Positions 16,044 through 24,271 of a stretch of DNA of 40,861 nt are shown piece after piece. The stretch is from an uncultured Dorea sp. Lineage in GTDB: Bacteria > Bacillota > Clostridia > Lachnospirales > Lachnospiraceae. Each line of letters begins with the position of its first letter. Within the stretch, counting starts at the first letter, position 1. Under the pieces are notes generated by a model, which worked only from the letters and a program-made list of their open reading frames with translations, did not search any database and had not been told where the DNA came from. Made by a program: the position numbers and the translations under genes. The stretch is taken from assembly GCA_900543415.1 (NCBI GenBank), contig UQRE01000023.1, positions 1-40,861 of the forward strand, given 5' to 3'.

Positions 16044-16072
16044 TTGCTATTTTATAAAAAGGATGATATACT
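16044..16072 (+). promoter_or_regulatory. Sigma-A promoter of pflBA
   Basis: TTGCTA (16044-16049) and TATACT (16067-16072) are separated by 17 bp. The predicted start near 16079 leaves a leader of about 45 nt containing AAAGGAGAT before the pflB ATG. Confidence 0.75.
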
Positions 16073-16123
16073 ATGCCTGTCCAAAAAATAACATACTACA
16101 TATAGTGAAAGGAGATAAAGATC

Positions 16124-18376
16124 ATGCCATATTTTGAGCAATGGGAAGGTTTTAAGGGGAGAGACTGGAGAAATTCCGTGGATGTCCGCAGTTTCATTCA
16201 GGATAACTATACAGAATATGATGGAGATGAAGCGTTTTTAGCAGATCCAACAGAGGCTACCGATAAATTATGGGACAAATTACAGGAACTTCAGAAAGAG
16301 GAGCGTGCAAAAGGCGGCGTTCTTGATATGGAGACAGAGGTTGTATCTGGACTTACTGCATATGGACCGGGATATATCAGTGAAGAAATGAAAGATCTGG
16401 AAGCAGTGGTAGGTCTTCAGACAGACAAACCTCTTAAGAGAGCATTTATGCCATACGGCGGTATCAACATGGCAGAAAAGGCTTGTACAACTTATGGATA
16501 CCAGCCAAGCGAGAAGCTTCACGAGATCTTTACAAAATATCATAAAACACACAACCAGGGTGTATTTGACATCTACACTCCAGAGATGAAAAAAGCCCGT
16601 CACAATAAGATCATCACAGGTCTTCCGGACACATACGGAAGAGGACGTATTGTGGGCGACTACAGACGTGTTGCTCTTTACGGAATCGACTTCCTGATCG
16701 AGAAGAAGCAGTATGACTTCGAAAGATATGCAAGACACGGTATGAAAGGAACAGATTTCCGTCTTCGTGAGGAGATCGCAGATCAGATCCGTGCATTAAA
16801 TGGAATGAAAGAAATGGCTGAGATCTACGGCTTTGATATTTCAAAACCGGCGAAGAACGCCCGCGAAGCAGCACAGTGGCTGTATTTCGGATATCTTGCT
16901 GCCATCAAGACACAGAACGGAGCAGCAATGAGTGTAGGACGTATCTCTACATTCCTTGATGTTTATATCCAGAGAGACTTAGAGAACGGTGCGATCACAG
17001 AGGCTGAGGCTCAGGAACTCATTGACCACATGGTTATGAAATTCCGTATGGTAAAATTCGCAAGAATCCCATCTTACAATGAACTGTTCTCCGGTGACCC
17101 GGTATGGGCTACTTTAGAGGTTGCAGGTCTTGGACAGGATGGACGTTCTATGGTAACTAAGACAGACTTCCGCTTCCTCCACACATTGGAGAACATGGGA
17201 CCGTCACCGGAACCAAACCTCACAGTATTATATTCTGAGAGACTTCCGGAGAACTTCAAGAAGTACGCATCTTTCATTTCTGTAAAGACAAGCTCTATCC
17301 AGTATGAAAATGATGATGTGATGCGTCCGGTATGGGGTGACGATTATTCTATCTGCTGCTGTGTATCTGCAACACAGACAGGAAAAGAAATCCAGTTCTT
17401 TGGTGCACGCGCGAACCTTGCGAAATGTCTGCTCTACGCAATCAACGGTGGTGTAGATGAAAAGACCGGCGTGCAGGTAGGACCGGCTTACAGACCGATC
17501 ACTTCTGAGTATCTTGACTATGATGAAGTGATGGAGCGTTACGATGAGATGATGGACTGGTTATCTAAGTTATATGTAGATACCTTGAACATGATCCACT
17601 ATATGCATGATAAATATTACTACGAAGCAGCAGAGATGGCTCTTATCGATACAGATGTAAGACGTACATTTGCAACAGGTATCGCAGGATTCTCTCATGT
17701 GATCGACTCTCTGTGTGCAATCAAATACGCTAAGGTGAAACCGGTGCGTGATGAGAACGGAATCGCAGTTGATTTCGAGATCGAGGGTGATTTCCCAAGA
17801 TACGGAAATGATGATGACCGTGCAGATGAACTGGCAATCTGGCTTCTTAAGACATTTATGCACAAATTAAATAAGTGCCATACTTACAGAAACTCTGAGC
17901 CTACAACATCAATCCTTACAATCACATCTAACGTAGTATACGGTAAGGCAACAGGTACTCTTCCGGATGGAAGAAAAGCAGGAGAACCTCTGGCACCGGG
18001 TGCAAACCCATCTTACGGAGCAGAGAAGAACGGTCTCCTTGCATCTCTGAACTCTGTGGCTAAGCTTCCATATGAGCTTGCTCTTGATGGAATCTCTAAT
18101 ACACAGACGATCAGCCCGGAAGCACTTGGTCATAGTGATGAAGAGCGTACAGAAAATCTGGTACATGTACTGGATGGTTACTTCCATCAGGGAGCACACC
18201 ACCTGAACGTTAATGTATTCGGTACAGAGAAGCTCATCGACGCTATGGAGCATCCGGAGAAACCAGAGTACGCAAACTTTACAATCCGTGTATCCGGTTA
18301 TGCAGTAAAATTCATCGACCTGACAAAGGAACAGCAGATGGACGTAATTGCAAGAACATGTCACAAAGAAATGTAA
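16124..18376 (+). CDS. pflB: Formate C-acetyltransferase (pyruvate formate-lyase)
   Basis: The 750-residue glycyl-radical enzyme cleaves pyruvate with CoA to acetyl-CoA and formate in the anaerobic cytoplasm. The catalytic adjacent cysteines are Cys412-Cys413 within DDYSICCCVSA; the usual residue before the pair is Ala, here a third Cys (Cys411). The radical glycine is Gly725 in RVSGYAV near the C-terminus, and FFGARANLAK is also family-typical. Length matches E. coli PflB. Codon choice is strongly biased, as expected for a highly expressed enzyme. It has its own promoter with a Fur-type box and is followed 39 bp later by its activase. Confidence 0.97.
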   Translation: MPYFEQWEGFKGRDWRNSVDVRSFIQDNYTEYDGDEAFLADPTEATDKLWDKLQELQKEERAKGGVLDMETEVVSGLTAYGPGYISEEMKDLEAVVGLQTDKPLKRAFMPYGGINMAEKACTTYGYQPSEKLHEIFTKYHKTHNQGVFDIYTPEMKKARHNKIITGLPDTYGRGRIVGDYRRVALYGIDFLIEKKQYDFERYARHGMKGTDFRLREEIADQIRALNGMKEMAEIYGFDISKPAKNAREAAQWLYFGYLAAIKTQNGAAMSVGRISTFLDVYIQRDLENGAITEAEAQELIDHMVMKFRMVKFARIPSYNELFSGDPVWATLEVAGLGQDGRSMVTKTDFRFLHTLENMGPSPEPNLTVLYSERLPENFKKYASFISVKTSSIQYENDDVMRPVWGDDYSICCCVSATQTGKEIQFFGARANLAKCLLYAINGGVDEKTGVQVGPAYRPITSEYLDYDEVMERYDEMMDWLSKLYVDTLNMIHYMHDKYYYEAAEMALIDTDVRRTFATGIAGFSHVIDSLCAIKYAKVKPVRDENGIAVDFEIEGDFPRYGNDDDRADELAIWLLKTFMHKLNKCHTYRNSEPTTSILTITSNVVYGKATGTLPDGRKAGEPLAPGANPSYGAEKNGLLASLNSVAKLPYELALDGISNTQTISPEALGHSDEERTENLVHVLDGYFHQGAHHLNVNVFGTEKLIDAMEHPEKPEYANFTIRVSGYAVKFIDLTKEQQMDVIARTCHKEM

Positions 18377-18415
18377 TAAGAAATGTAATAAAAACAGAAA
18401 AGAAGGAGCAAAACT

Positions 18416-19141
18416 ATGACAAAAGGATATATTCATTCTTTGGAAAGTTTTGGTTCCGTAGATGGACCGGGTGTAAGATTTGTGATCTTTACTTCTGGAT
18501 GCGCTATGCGCTGCCAGTTCTGTCACAATCCTGACACTTGGAACATGCAGTCGGGGACGCCGTATACGGCAGATGAACTGATTGCGAAAGCATTGAAATA
18601 CCGCTCTTACTGGGGAAGTGAGGGCGGTATTACCGTAAGTGGGGGAGAACCGCTTTTGCAGATTGATTTCTTATTGGAGCTTTTTGAAAAAGCGAAAGAG
18701 AAAGGAATTCATACAGTCATTGACACAAGCGGACAACCATTTACGAAGCAGGAACCATTCTTTTCCAAATTTCAGAAATTAATGGAATACACAGATCTGA
18801 TTCTCTTAGACTTAAAACAGATCGATGAAGAACAGCATCAGATATTGACAGGATGTACCGGAAAGAATATTCTGGAATTAGCACAATATTTATCTGAGAT
18901 TCATAAGCCGGTTTGGATTCGCCATGTACTTGTCCCGGGGGGAAGTGATAAAGATGAGTATCTCGACCGTTTGAACGCATTTATTCAGACGTTGAAGAAT
19001 GTGGAGCGGGTAGAGGTTCTTCCTTATCATACGCTGGGCGAATATAAGTGGAAAGAACTTGGCATGGAATATCCTCTGGTTGGTGTGGAACCGCCGACAA
19101 AAGAACGGATTGAGAATGCGAAACGAAGACTTGGCTGTTAG
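18416..19141 (+). CDS. pflA: Pyruvate formate-lyase activating enzyme (radical SAM)
   Basis: The 241-residue radical-SAM activase generates the glycyl radical on PflB. The 4Fe-4S cluster ligands are Cys29, Cys33 and Cys36 in SGCAMRCQFC, and the SAM-binding GGEP follows at about residue 77. Length equals the standard PflA, and no extra ferredoxin domain is inserted, which favours PFL over a glycerol dehydratase or other glycyl-radical partner. AGAAGGAGC precedes the ATG. It is transcribed from the pflB promoter. Confidence 0.96.
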   Translation: MTKGYIHSLESFGSVDGPGVRFVIFTSGCAMRCQFCHNPDTWNMQSGTPYTADELIAKALKYRSYWGSEGGITVSGGEPLLQIDFLLELFEKAKEKGIHTVIDTSGQPFTKQEPFFSKFQKLMEYTDLILLDLKQIDEEQHQILTGCTGKNILELAQYLSEIHKPVWIRHVLVPGGSDKDEYLDRLNAFIQTLKNVERVEVLPYHTLGEYKWKELGMEYPLVGVEPPTKERIENAKRRLGC

Positions 19142-19146
19142 GAATG

Positions 19147-19169
19147 CGAAATTTTGAGGAAAAATTTCG
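19147..19169. other. Hairpin after pflA
   Basis: CGAAATTTT and AAAATTTCG can pair perfectly over 9 bp around a 5-nt loop. The stem is AT-rich and no T run follows, so it is not a typical terminator. It could protect the 3' end of pflBA mRNA or be a processing site before the nucleoside salvage genes. Confidence 0.4.
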
Positions 19170-19210
19170 TGAAAGTGATAAATTAATATAGAAGAAAAGG
19201 GGGCTTGGTT

Positions 19211-20005
19211 ATGATCAATTATTCAGAAGATCAGGAGCGGCAATACCATATTCAGGTGGCAAAAGGAGAGGTGGGGCGTTATGTGATCCTGCCGGGAGAT
19301 CCGAAGCGTTGTCAGAAAATCGCTGCTTATTTTGATGAACCAAAACTGATCGCGGATAATCGGGAATATGTCACATACACCGGCTATCTGGACGGAGAGA
19401 AGGTAAGCGTGACTTCTACAGGAATCGGAGGTCCGTCTGCGTCAATTGCTATGGAAGAGTTAAAAAGAGTAGGCGCAGATACATTTATCCGAGTAGGCAC
19501 CAGTGGAGGCATGGCGCTCGATGTAAAGAGCGGTGATCTTGTGGTGGCAACCGGAGCTATCCGTATGGAAGGAACAAGCAAAGAGTATGCGCCTATTGAA
19601 TATCCGGCGGTGCCGGATCTTACAGTAACCAATGCCCTTGTAAAAGCAGCCGGGAAACTTAATTTCCCGTGTCACACAGGAGTGGTACAGTGTAAGGATG
19701 CTTTTTATGGACAGCATGATCCGATGAGTATGCCTGTGGGCTACGAGCTTATGAATAAATGGGATGCGTGGATCAAGTGCGGATGTCTTGCATCGGAGAT
19801 GGAATCTGCGGCAATTTTTATTGTGGGAAGTACCCTTCGGGTTCGAACAGGTACCGTGCTGCTTGTGATGGCGAATCAGGAGAGGGCGAAACAGGGACTG
19901 CCCAATCCGGTTGTACACGATACGGATGCGCCGATCCGGACCGCAATTGAGGCAATTCGTTCCTTGATCCGTGAAGATCGGGAAAGCGGGAAGACATTGT
20001 TATAG
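19211..20005 (+). CDS. udp: Uridine phosphorylase-type nucleoside phosphorylase
   Basis: The protein (264 residues from the ATG at 19211) belongs to the NP-I family. Evidence includes GDPKRCQKIA (phosphate site), GIGGPSASIA, RVGTSGG and the C-terminal EMESAA ribose-binding motif. It splits uridine with phosphate into uracil and ribose-1-phosphate. The VQCKDAFYGQH segment fits the uridine branch rather than purine phosphorylases. The ATG is preferred over a TTG two codons earlier because AAAAGGGGG lies 7 nt upstream. Neighbouring deoC and cdd confirm a salvage context. Confidence 0.88.
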   Translation: MINYSEDQERQYHIQVAKGEVGRYVILPGDPKRCQKIAAYFDEPKLIADNREYVTYTGYLDGEKVSVTSTGIGGPSASIAMEELKRVGADTFIRVGTSGGMALDVKSGDLVVATGAIRMEGTSKEYAPIEYPAVPDLTVTNALVKAAGKLNFPCHTGVVQCKDAFYGQHDPMSMPVGYELMNKWDAWIKCGCLASEMESAAIFIVGSTLRVRTGTVLLVMANQERAKQGLPNPVVHDTDAPIRTAIEAIRSLIREDRESGKTLL

Positions 20006-20058
20006 AAGGTATCAGAATAGAAGAGAAAGGGCTATATGCCAGTGAGAAGGAGCGTATT

Positions 20059-20709
20059 ATGGAATTGAAAGAAATCTTGCATCGGGTGGATCACACATTA
20101 CTTGCTCAGACTGCTTCGTGGGAGGAAGTGAAAGCGCTGTGCGAGGATGCGCTTAAGTATGAAACGGCTTCTGTCTGTATTCCGGCGTCTTATGTAAAGC
20201 AAGTGAAGGAATATGTGAAAGACAGGATGGCGGTTTGTACGGTGATCGGATTTCCCAATGGATACAGTACGACGGCAGCGAAAGTATTCGAGGCAAAGGA
20301 TGCAGTGGAGAACGGTGCGGATGAAGTGGATATGGTAATTAATCTTGGGTGGGTCAAAGACAACCGGTTTGATCTTGTGGAAGAAGAGATTCGAAAGATC
20401 AAGGAGGCCGTGGGAGATAAGATCCTGAAAGTTATCATTGAGACCTGCCTTCTCACCGAAGAAGAGAAGATTGGTATGTGCCGGACAGTGACTGCGGCAG
20501 GGGCAGATTATATTAAGACATCCACCGGATTTTCCAAAGCAGGGGCCACCTCCCAAGATGTGGAATTATTTGCCCGTCATGTGGGAGAAGGCGTGAAGAT
20601 CAAAGCGGCGGGAGGAATCTCGTCTCTTGCTGATGCCGAGCATTTTCTTGAACTTGGTGCTGATCGGTTGGGGACAAGCCGCATTGTAAAGATTGCAAAA
20701 GAATTGTAG
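20059..20709 (+). CDS. deoC: Deoxyribose-phosphate aldolase
   Basis: The 216-residue class I aldolase splits 2-deoxyribose-5-phosphate into glyceraldehyde-3-phosphate and acetaldehyde. The Schiff-base lysine is Lys153 in YIKTSTGF. Asp91 (VDMV) and Lys182 (IKAAGGI) complete the active site. Length is that of the short bacterial form. AGAAGGAGC lies before the ATG. Together with the flanking phosphorylase and cytidine deaminase it feeds the sugar part of pyrimidine deoxynucleosides into glycolysis. No deoB or deoA is in the window. Confidence 0.96.
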   Translation: MELKEILHRVDHTLLAQTASWEEVKALCEDALKYETASVCIPASYVKQVKEYVKDRMAVCTVIGFPNGYSTTAAKVFEAKDAVENGADEVDMVINLGWVKDNRFDLVEEEIRKIKEAVGDKILKVIIETCLLTEEEKIGMCRTVTAAGADYIKTSTGFSKAGATSQDVELFARHVGEGVKIKAAGGISSLADAEHFLELGADRLGTSRIVKIAKEL

Positions 20710-20760
20710 AAGAATGACAGAGATATCCAAATCAAGCAGTAGAGAAGGCAGGTGAGCAGT

Positions 20761-21198
20761 ATGAGCATAAAAAAATATGAAGAAACACTTCCGGTAGAAG
20801 AACTGGTGGAGAAAGCAATGAAGGCAATGGAACGGTCTTATTCTCCGTATTCCGGGTTTAAAGTGGGAGCTTGTCTTCTTACATCTGACGGAGAATATTA
20901 TACCGGCTGCAACATTGAAAATGCAGCCTATACACCGACCAACTGTGCCGAGCGCACTGCATTTTTTAAGGCGGTCAGCGAAGGAAAACGTGAGTTTCGC
21001 GCGATTTGCATTGTAAATGAAAATGGGAACGGGGAACATGATTTTTGTGCTCCGTGTGGAGTGTGCCGTCAGGTGATGATGGAATTTTGCGATCCGGAAT
21101 TTTTTACTGTGGTGCTGGCAAAGAGCAGCAATGAATATAGATGTTATCTGTTGAAAGAATTACTGCCGCTTGGATTTGGACCGGACAATTTAAAATAA
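20761..21198 (+). CDS. cdd: Cytidine deaminase
   Basis: The 145-residue homotetrameric-type enzyme converts cytidine and deoxycytidine to uridine and deoxyuridine. Zinc ligands are Cys62, Cys99 and Cys102, with the proton-shuttling Glu64 (NCAERTAFFKA and PCGVCRQVM). The ATG at 20761 is used because AAGGCAGG is placed 8 nt upstream. An in-frame GTG at 20752 overlaps that site. Its product uridine is the substrate of the phosphorylase two genes upstream. A strong terminator follows. Confidence 0.95.
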   Translation: MSIKKYEETLPVEELVEKAMKAMERSYSPYSGFKVGACLLTSDGEYYTGCNIENAAYTPTNCAERTAFFKAVSEGKREFRAICIVNENGNGEHDFCAPCGVCRQVMMEFCDPEFFTVVLAKSSNEYRCYLLKELLPLGFGPDNLK

Positions 21199-21199
21199 G

Positions 21200-21250
21200 C
21201 AAACAAAGCAGGGGCTTCCGATGACAGAAGCGCCTGCTTTGTTTGTATTA
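21200..21250 (+). terminator. Intrinsic terminator after cdd
   Basis: CAAACAAAGCAGGGGCTTC (21200-21218) pairs with GAAGCGCCTGCTTTGTTTG (21227-21245), a 19-bp stem with one mismatch or G-U. The sequence is symmetrical enough to work in both directions. Confidence 0.85.
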
Positions 21251-21338
21251 CTTGTGTGTGATTTCCACAATTTTCAAAAGAAAAACAGGATGTAAGAAGA
21301 GAAATGTTAACAGATTAATTTTTTAGTGTACTAAAGTC

Positions 21339-21367
21339 TTGAAACATCCATTAAAATAAGATATTAT
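21339..21367 (+). promoter_or_regulatory. Sigma-A promoter of the leuB-ilv-ser group
   Basis: TTGAAA (21339-21344) and TATTAT (21362-21367) are 17 bp apart. The leader of roughly 35 nt before the ATG has AGGAAGG. It is too short for a leucine T-box or peptide attenuator, and none is visible upstream. Confidence 0.65.
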
Positions 21368-21407
21368 AAGTTCTATACTTTATTTTATACAGGAAGGATG
21401 AGAAAAT

Positions 21408-22490
21408 ATGCAGTTAAATATAGGAGTCATCAAAGGGGACGGTATCGGGCCGGAGATCGTGACGGAGGCAATGAAGGTATTGGATAAAGTTGCAGAAGTC
21501 TACGGACATTCCTGTAAGTATACACAGCTGCTGCTTGGAGGGGCGTCCATTGATGTACACGGAGTACCGCTTACAGAGGAGACTGTCGAGCAGGCAAAAC
21601 AGTGTGACGCTGTGTTGATGGGATCAATCGGCGGTGACGCAAAGACATCACCGTGGTATCAGCTGGAACCATCGAAGCGTCCGGAGGCAGGGCTTCTCGG
21701 AATCCGGAAGGCGTTGAATCTATTTGCCAATTTAAGACCGGCAATTTTGTATGATGAATTAAAAGGTGCCTGTCCGCTGAAGGAAGAGATCACAGAAGGC
21801 GGATTTGATCTGATGATCATGCGCGAACTGACCGGCGGATTGTATTTTGGAGAGCGGAAGACCGTGGAAGAGAATGGGGTATTGACGGCTTACGATTCCC
21901 TTACATATAACGAACAGGAAATCAGAAGGATCGCAAAGCGTGGATTTGATATCGCCATGAAGCGCAGAAAGAAAGTGACGAGCGTAGACAAGGCAAATGT
22001 GCTTGATTCCTCCAGACTCTGGAGAAAAGTAGTGGAGGAAGTGGCGGCAGATTATCCGGAAGTTCAGCTGGAGCATATGCTGGTCGATAACTGTGCCATG
22101 CAGTTAGTAAAAGATCCAAAACAATTTGACGTTGTTCTCACCGAGAACATGTTCGGAGATATTTTATCTGACGAAGCGAGCATGGTGACCGGTTCCATCG
22201 GAATGCTGGCAAGCGCAAGCTTAAACGAGACAAAATTCGGGCTCTACGAGCCAAGCGGCGGTTCCGCACCGGATATCGCAGGCAAAGGCATAGCCAACCC
22301 GATCGCAACCATTTTATCTGCAGCAATGATGCTCCGCTTCAGCTTCGATCTCGATCAAGAAGCAGATGCCATCGAGGCGGCAGTCGAACACGTATTAAAA
22401 GAAGGATATCGAACCATAGACATCATGTCCGAAGGAAAGAAGCAGGTCGGCACAAAAGAAATGGGCGACCTCATTGCAAAATCAATTTAG
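21408..22490 (+). CDS. leuB: 3-isopropylmalate dehydrogenase
   Basis: The 360-residue NAD-dependent enzyme oxidatively decarboxylates 3-isopropylmalate in leucine synthesis. It shows GDGIGPEI at the N-terminus, the RPEAGLLGIRKAL substrate loop, RELTGGLYFGER, the catalytic Lys in VDKANVL, NMFGDILSDEA and GSAPDIAGKGIANPIA. Length is normal. The other leucine genes (leuA, leuC, leuD) are absent from the window. It is the first gene of a group with ilvD, ilvB, serC and serA, separated from ilvD by a repeat-containing hairpin region. Confidence 0.95.
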   Translation: MQLNIGVIKGDGIGPEIVTEAMKVLDKVAEVYGHSCKYTQLLLGGASIDVHGVPLTEETVEQAKQCDAVLMGSIGGDAKTSPWYQLEPSKRPEAGLLGIRKALNLFANLRPAILYDELKGACPLKEEITEGGFDLMIMRELTGGLYFGERKTVEENGVLTAYDSLTYNEQEIRRIAKRGFDIAMKRRKKVTSVDKANVLDSSRLWRKVVEEVAADYPEVQLEHMLVDNCAMQLVKDPKQFDVVLTENMFGDILSDEASMVTGSIGMLASASLNETKFGLYEPSGGSAPDIAGKGIANPIATILSAAMMLRFSFDLDQEADAIEAAVEHVLKEGYRTIDIMSEGKKQVGTKEMGDLIAKSI

Positions 22491-22565
22491 GACAGGTCAA
22501 AAAGCAATTTAGGACGTAGCAAAGTGTAATTTGGGACGTAGCAAAGTTTAAAAAGTCTACGTCCC
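22482..22565 (+). repeat. Direct repeats and hairpin between leuB and ilvD
   Basis: AATTTAGGACGTAGCAAAGT (22506-22525) recurs as AATTTGGGACGTAGCAAAGT (22528-22547), 19/20 identical. A partial third copy, CAATTTAGGACAGG, covers the leuB stop. GGGACGTAG (22533-22541) pairs perfectly with CTACGTCCC (22557-22565), and AGGACGTAG of the first copy could compete for the same partner. The hairpin ends 1-2 nt before the AGGAGG site of ilvD, so it could affect ilvD translation or mRNA decay. It lacks a T run and is not a terminator. Confidence 0.6.
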
Positions 22566-22579
22566 CAGGAGGTAAAATA

Positions 22580-24250
22580 ATGAGAAGTGATACAGTTACA
22601 AAAGGAAAACAGCAGGCGCCGCATCGTTCTTTGATGAATGCGCTTGGTCTTACGCAGGAGGAGATGGACAGACCGCTGGTCGGTATTGTCAGTTCGTATA
22701 ATGAGATTGTTCCGGGACATATGAATCTGGATAAGATTGTAAATGCAGTGAAGCAAGGGGTTGCTATGGCGGGAGGAACGCCGATTGTATTTCCGGCAAT
22801 TGCTGTGTGTGACGGAATTGCCATGGGCCATATCGGAATGAAATATTCCCTTGTTACAAGAGATCTGATCGCGGATTCTACAGAGGCGATGGCGCTTGCG
22901 CATCAATTTGACGCTCTTGTGATGGTGCCAAACTGTGACAAGAATGTACCGGGGCTTTTGATGGCGGCAGCGAGAATCAATGTGCCGACGATTTTTGTCA
23001 GTGGAGGTCCGATGCTTGCAGGTCGTGTGGACGGTCAGAAGAGAAGCCTTTCCAGCATTTTCGAGGCTGTGGGAGCGAATGCGGCTGGAACCTTATCTGA
23101 TGAAGGGCTTGTGGAATTTGAAAATAAAGTATGCCCGACTTGTGGTTCCTGTTCCGGTATGTATACTGCAAACAGTATGAACTGTCTGACGGAGGTGCTT
23201 GGCATGGGACTTCGCGGAAATGGTACTATTCCGGCAGTTTATTCAGAGCGTATCCGCTTAGCAAAGCATGCAGGTATGAAAGTGATGGAATTGTGGGAGA
23301 AAAATATCTGTCCAAGAGACATCATGACAGAAGAGGCAATGTTAAATGCACTGACTGTAGATATGGCGCTTGGCTGTTCTACGAATAGTATGCTTCATCT
23401 TCCGGCGATCGCTCACGAGATTGGTATGGATTTTGAGATTGATTTTGCAAACGGAATCAGCGAACGTACGCCAAATCTCTGTCATCTTGCTCCGGCGGGT
23501 CCGACTCATATGGAAGATTTCAACGAAGCTGGCGGTGTATACGCTGTGATGAATGAGTTAAATAAACTGGGACTTCTGCACACCGAATGTATGACAGTTA
23601 CCGGGAAAACGGTGGGAGAAAATATCAAAGACGCTGCCAATCTGAATCCGGAAGTCATCCGTCCTGTGGAAAATCCATATTCTAAGACAGGCGGTCTGGC
23701 GGTGTTAAAGGGAAATCTTGCTCCGGATGGAAGCGTTGTAAAACGTTCCGCAGTGGTCGATGAAATGTTAGTGCATGAAGGTCCGGCAAGAGTGTTTGAG
23801 TGCGAAGAAGATGCAATTACCGCGATTAAAGGCGGACAGATCAAAGAAGGGGATGTGGTCGTAATCCGCTACGAAGGACCAAAAGGAGGTCCGGGTATGA
23901 GAGAAATGCTCAATCCGACTTCTGCCATTGCAGGAATGGGACTTGGCTCCAGTGTAGCACTTATCACAGATGGACGATTCAGCGGCGCCTCCAGAGGTGC
24001 TTCCATTGGTCACGTATCCCCGGAAGCAGCAGTGGGGGGTCCTATCGCTCTCGTAGAAGAGGGAGATATTATTAAGATCGATATCCCGAATCTCAAGCTT
24101 GAAATGGCAGTCTCAGATGAAGAACTGGAAAAGAGAAGACAGGCATGGACACCGAAAGAGCCAAAGGTTAAGACCGGATATCTGGCAAGATATGCTTCTC
24201 TGGTGACATCCGGTAACAGGGGTGCAATCTTGGAAGTACCAAAGAATTAA
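22580..24250 (+). CDS. ilvD: Dihydroxy-acid dehydratase
   Basis: The 556-residue iron-sulfur enzyme dehydrates dihydroxy acids to the 2-keto precursors of valine, isoleucine and leucine. Cluster cysteines are visible in PNCDKNVPG and CPTCGSCSGMYTANSMN. GRFSGASRGASIGHVSPEA is the conserved C-terminal signature. Length is standard. CCAGGAGGTAAAATA precedes the ATG. The upstream hairpin may modulate its expression relative to leuB. It is followed 21 bp later by ilvB. Confidence 0.97.
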   Translation: MRSDTVTKGKQQAPHRSLMNALGLTQEEMDRPLVGIVSSYNEIVPGHMNLDKIVNAVKQGVAMAGGTPIVFPAIAVCDGIAMGHIGMKYSLVTRDLIADSTEAMALAHQFDALVMVPNCDKNVPGLLMAAARINVPTIFVSGGPMLAGRVDGQKRSLSSIFEAVGANAAGTLSDEGLVEFENKVCPTCGSCSGMYTANSMNCLTEVLGMGLRGNGTIPAVYSERIRLAKHAGMKVMELWEKNICPRDIMTEEAMLNALTVDMALGCSTNSMLHLPAIAHEIGMDFEIDFANGISERTPNLCHLAPAGPTHMEDFNEAGGVYAVMNELNKLGLLHTECMTVTGKTVGENIKDAANLNPEVIRPVENPYSKTGGLAVLKGNLAPDGSVVKRSAVVDEMLVHEGPARVFECEEDAITAIKGGQIKEGDVVVIRYEGPKGGPGMREMLNPTSAIAGMGLGSSVALITDGRFSGASRGASIGHVSPEAAVGGPIALVEEGDIIKIDIPNLKLEMAVSDEELEKRRQAWTPKEPKVKTGYLARYASLVTSGNRGAILEVPKN

Positions 24251-24271
24251 GAAGCAAGAGAGGGAAAAAAT

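Noticed and set aside
17909..18526. Long open frame (205 codons) on the minus strand opposite pflB and pflA
   Set aside because: It is antisense to two unmistakable genes, is cysteine- and serine-rich in a low-complexity way, and has no ribosome site. It is a by-product of biased codon use.
19147..19169. pflA hairpin as an intrinsic terminator
   Set aside because: The stem is AT-rich and is not followed by a T run, so it is listed only as a hairpin.
20098..20556. 152-codon minus-strand frame opposite deoC
   Set aside because: Shadow of a well-supported aldolase gene, with no ribosome site and no recognisable domain.
21246..21407. Possible leucine T-box or leader-peptide attenuator before leuB
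   Set aside because: No T-box consensus, no leucine-rich leader frame and no terminator after the promoter; the predicted leader is only about 35 nt.
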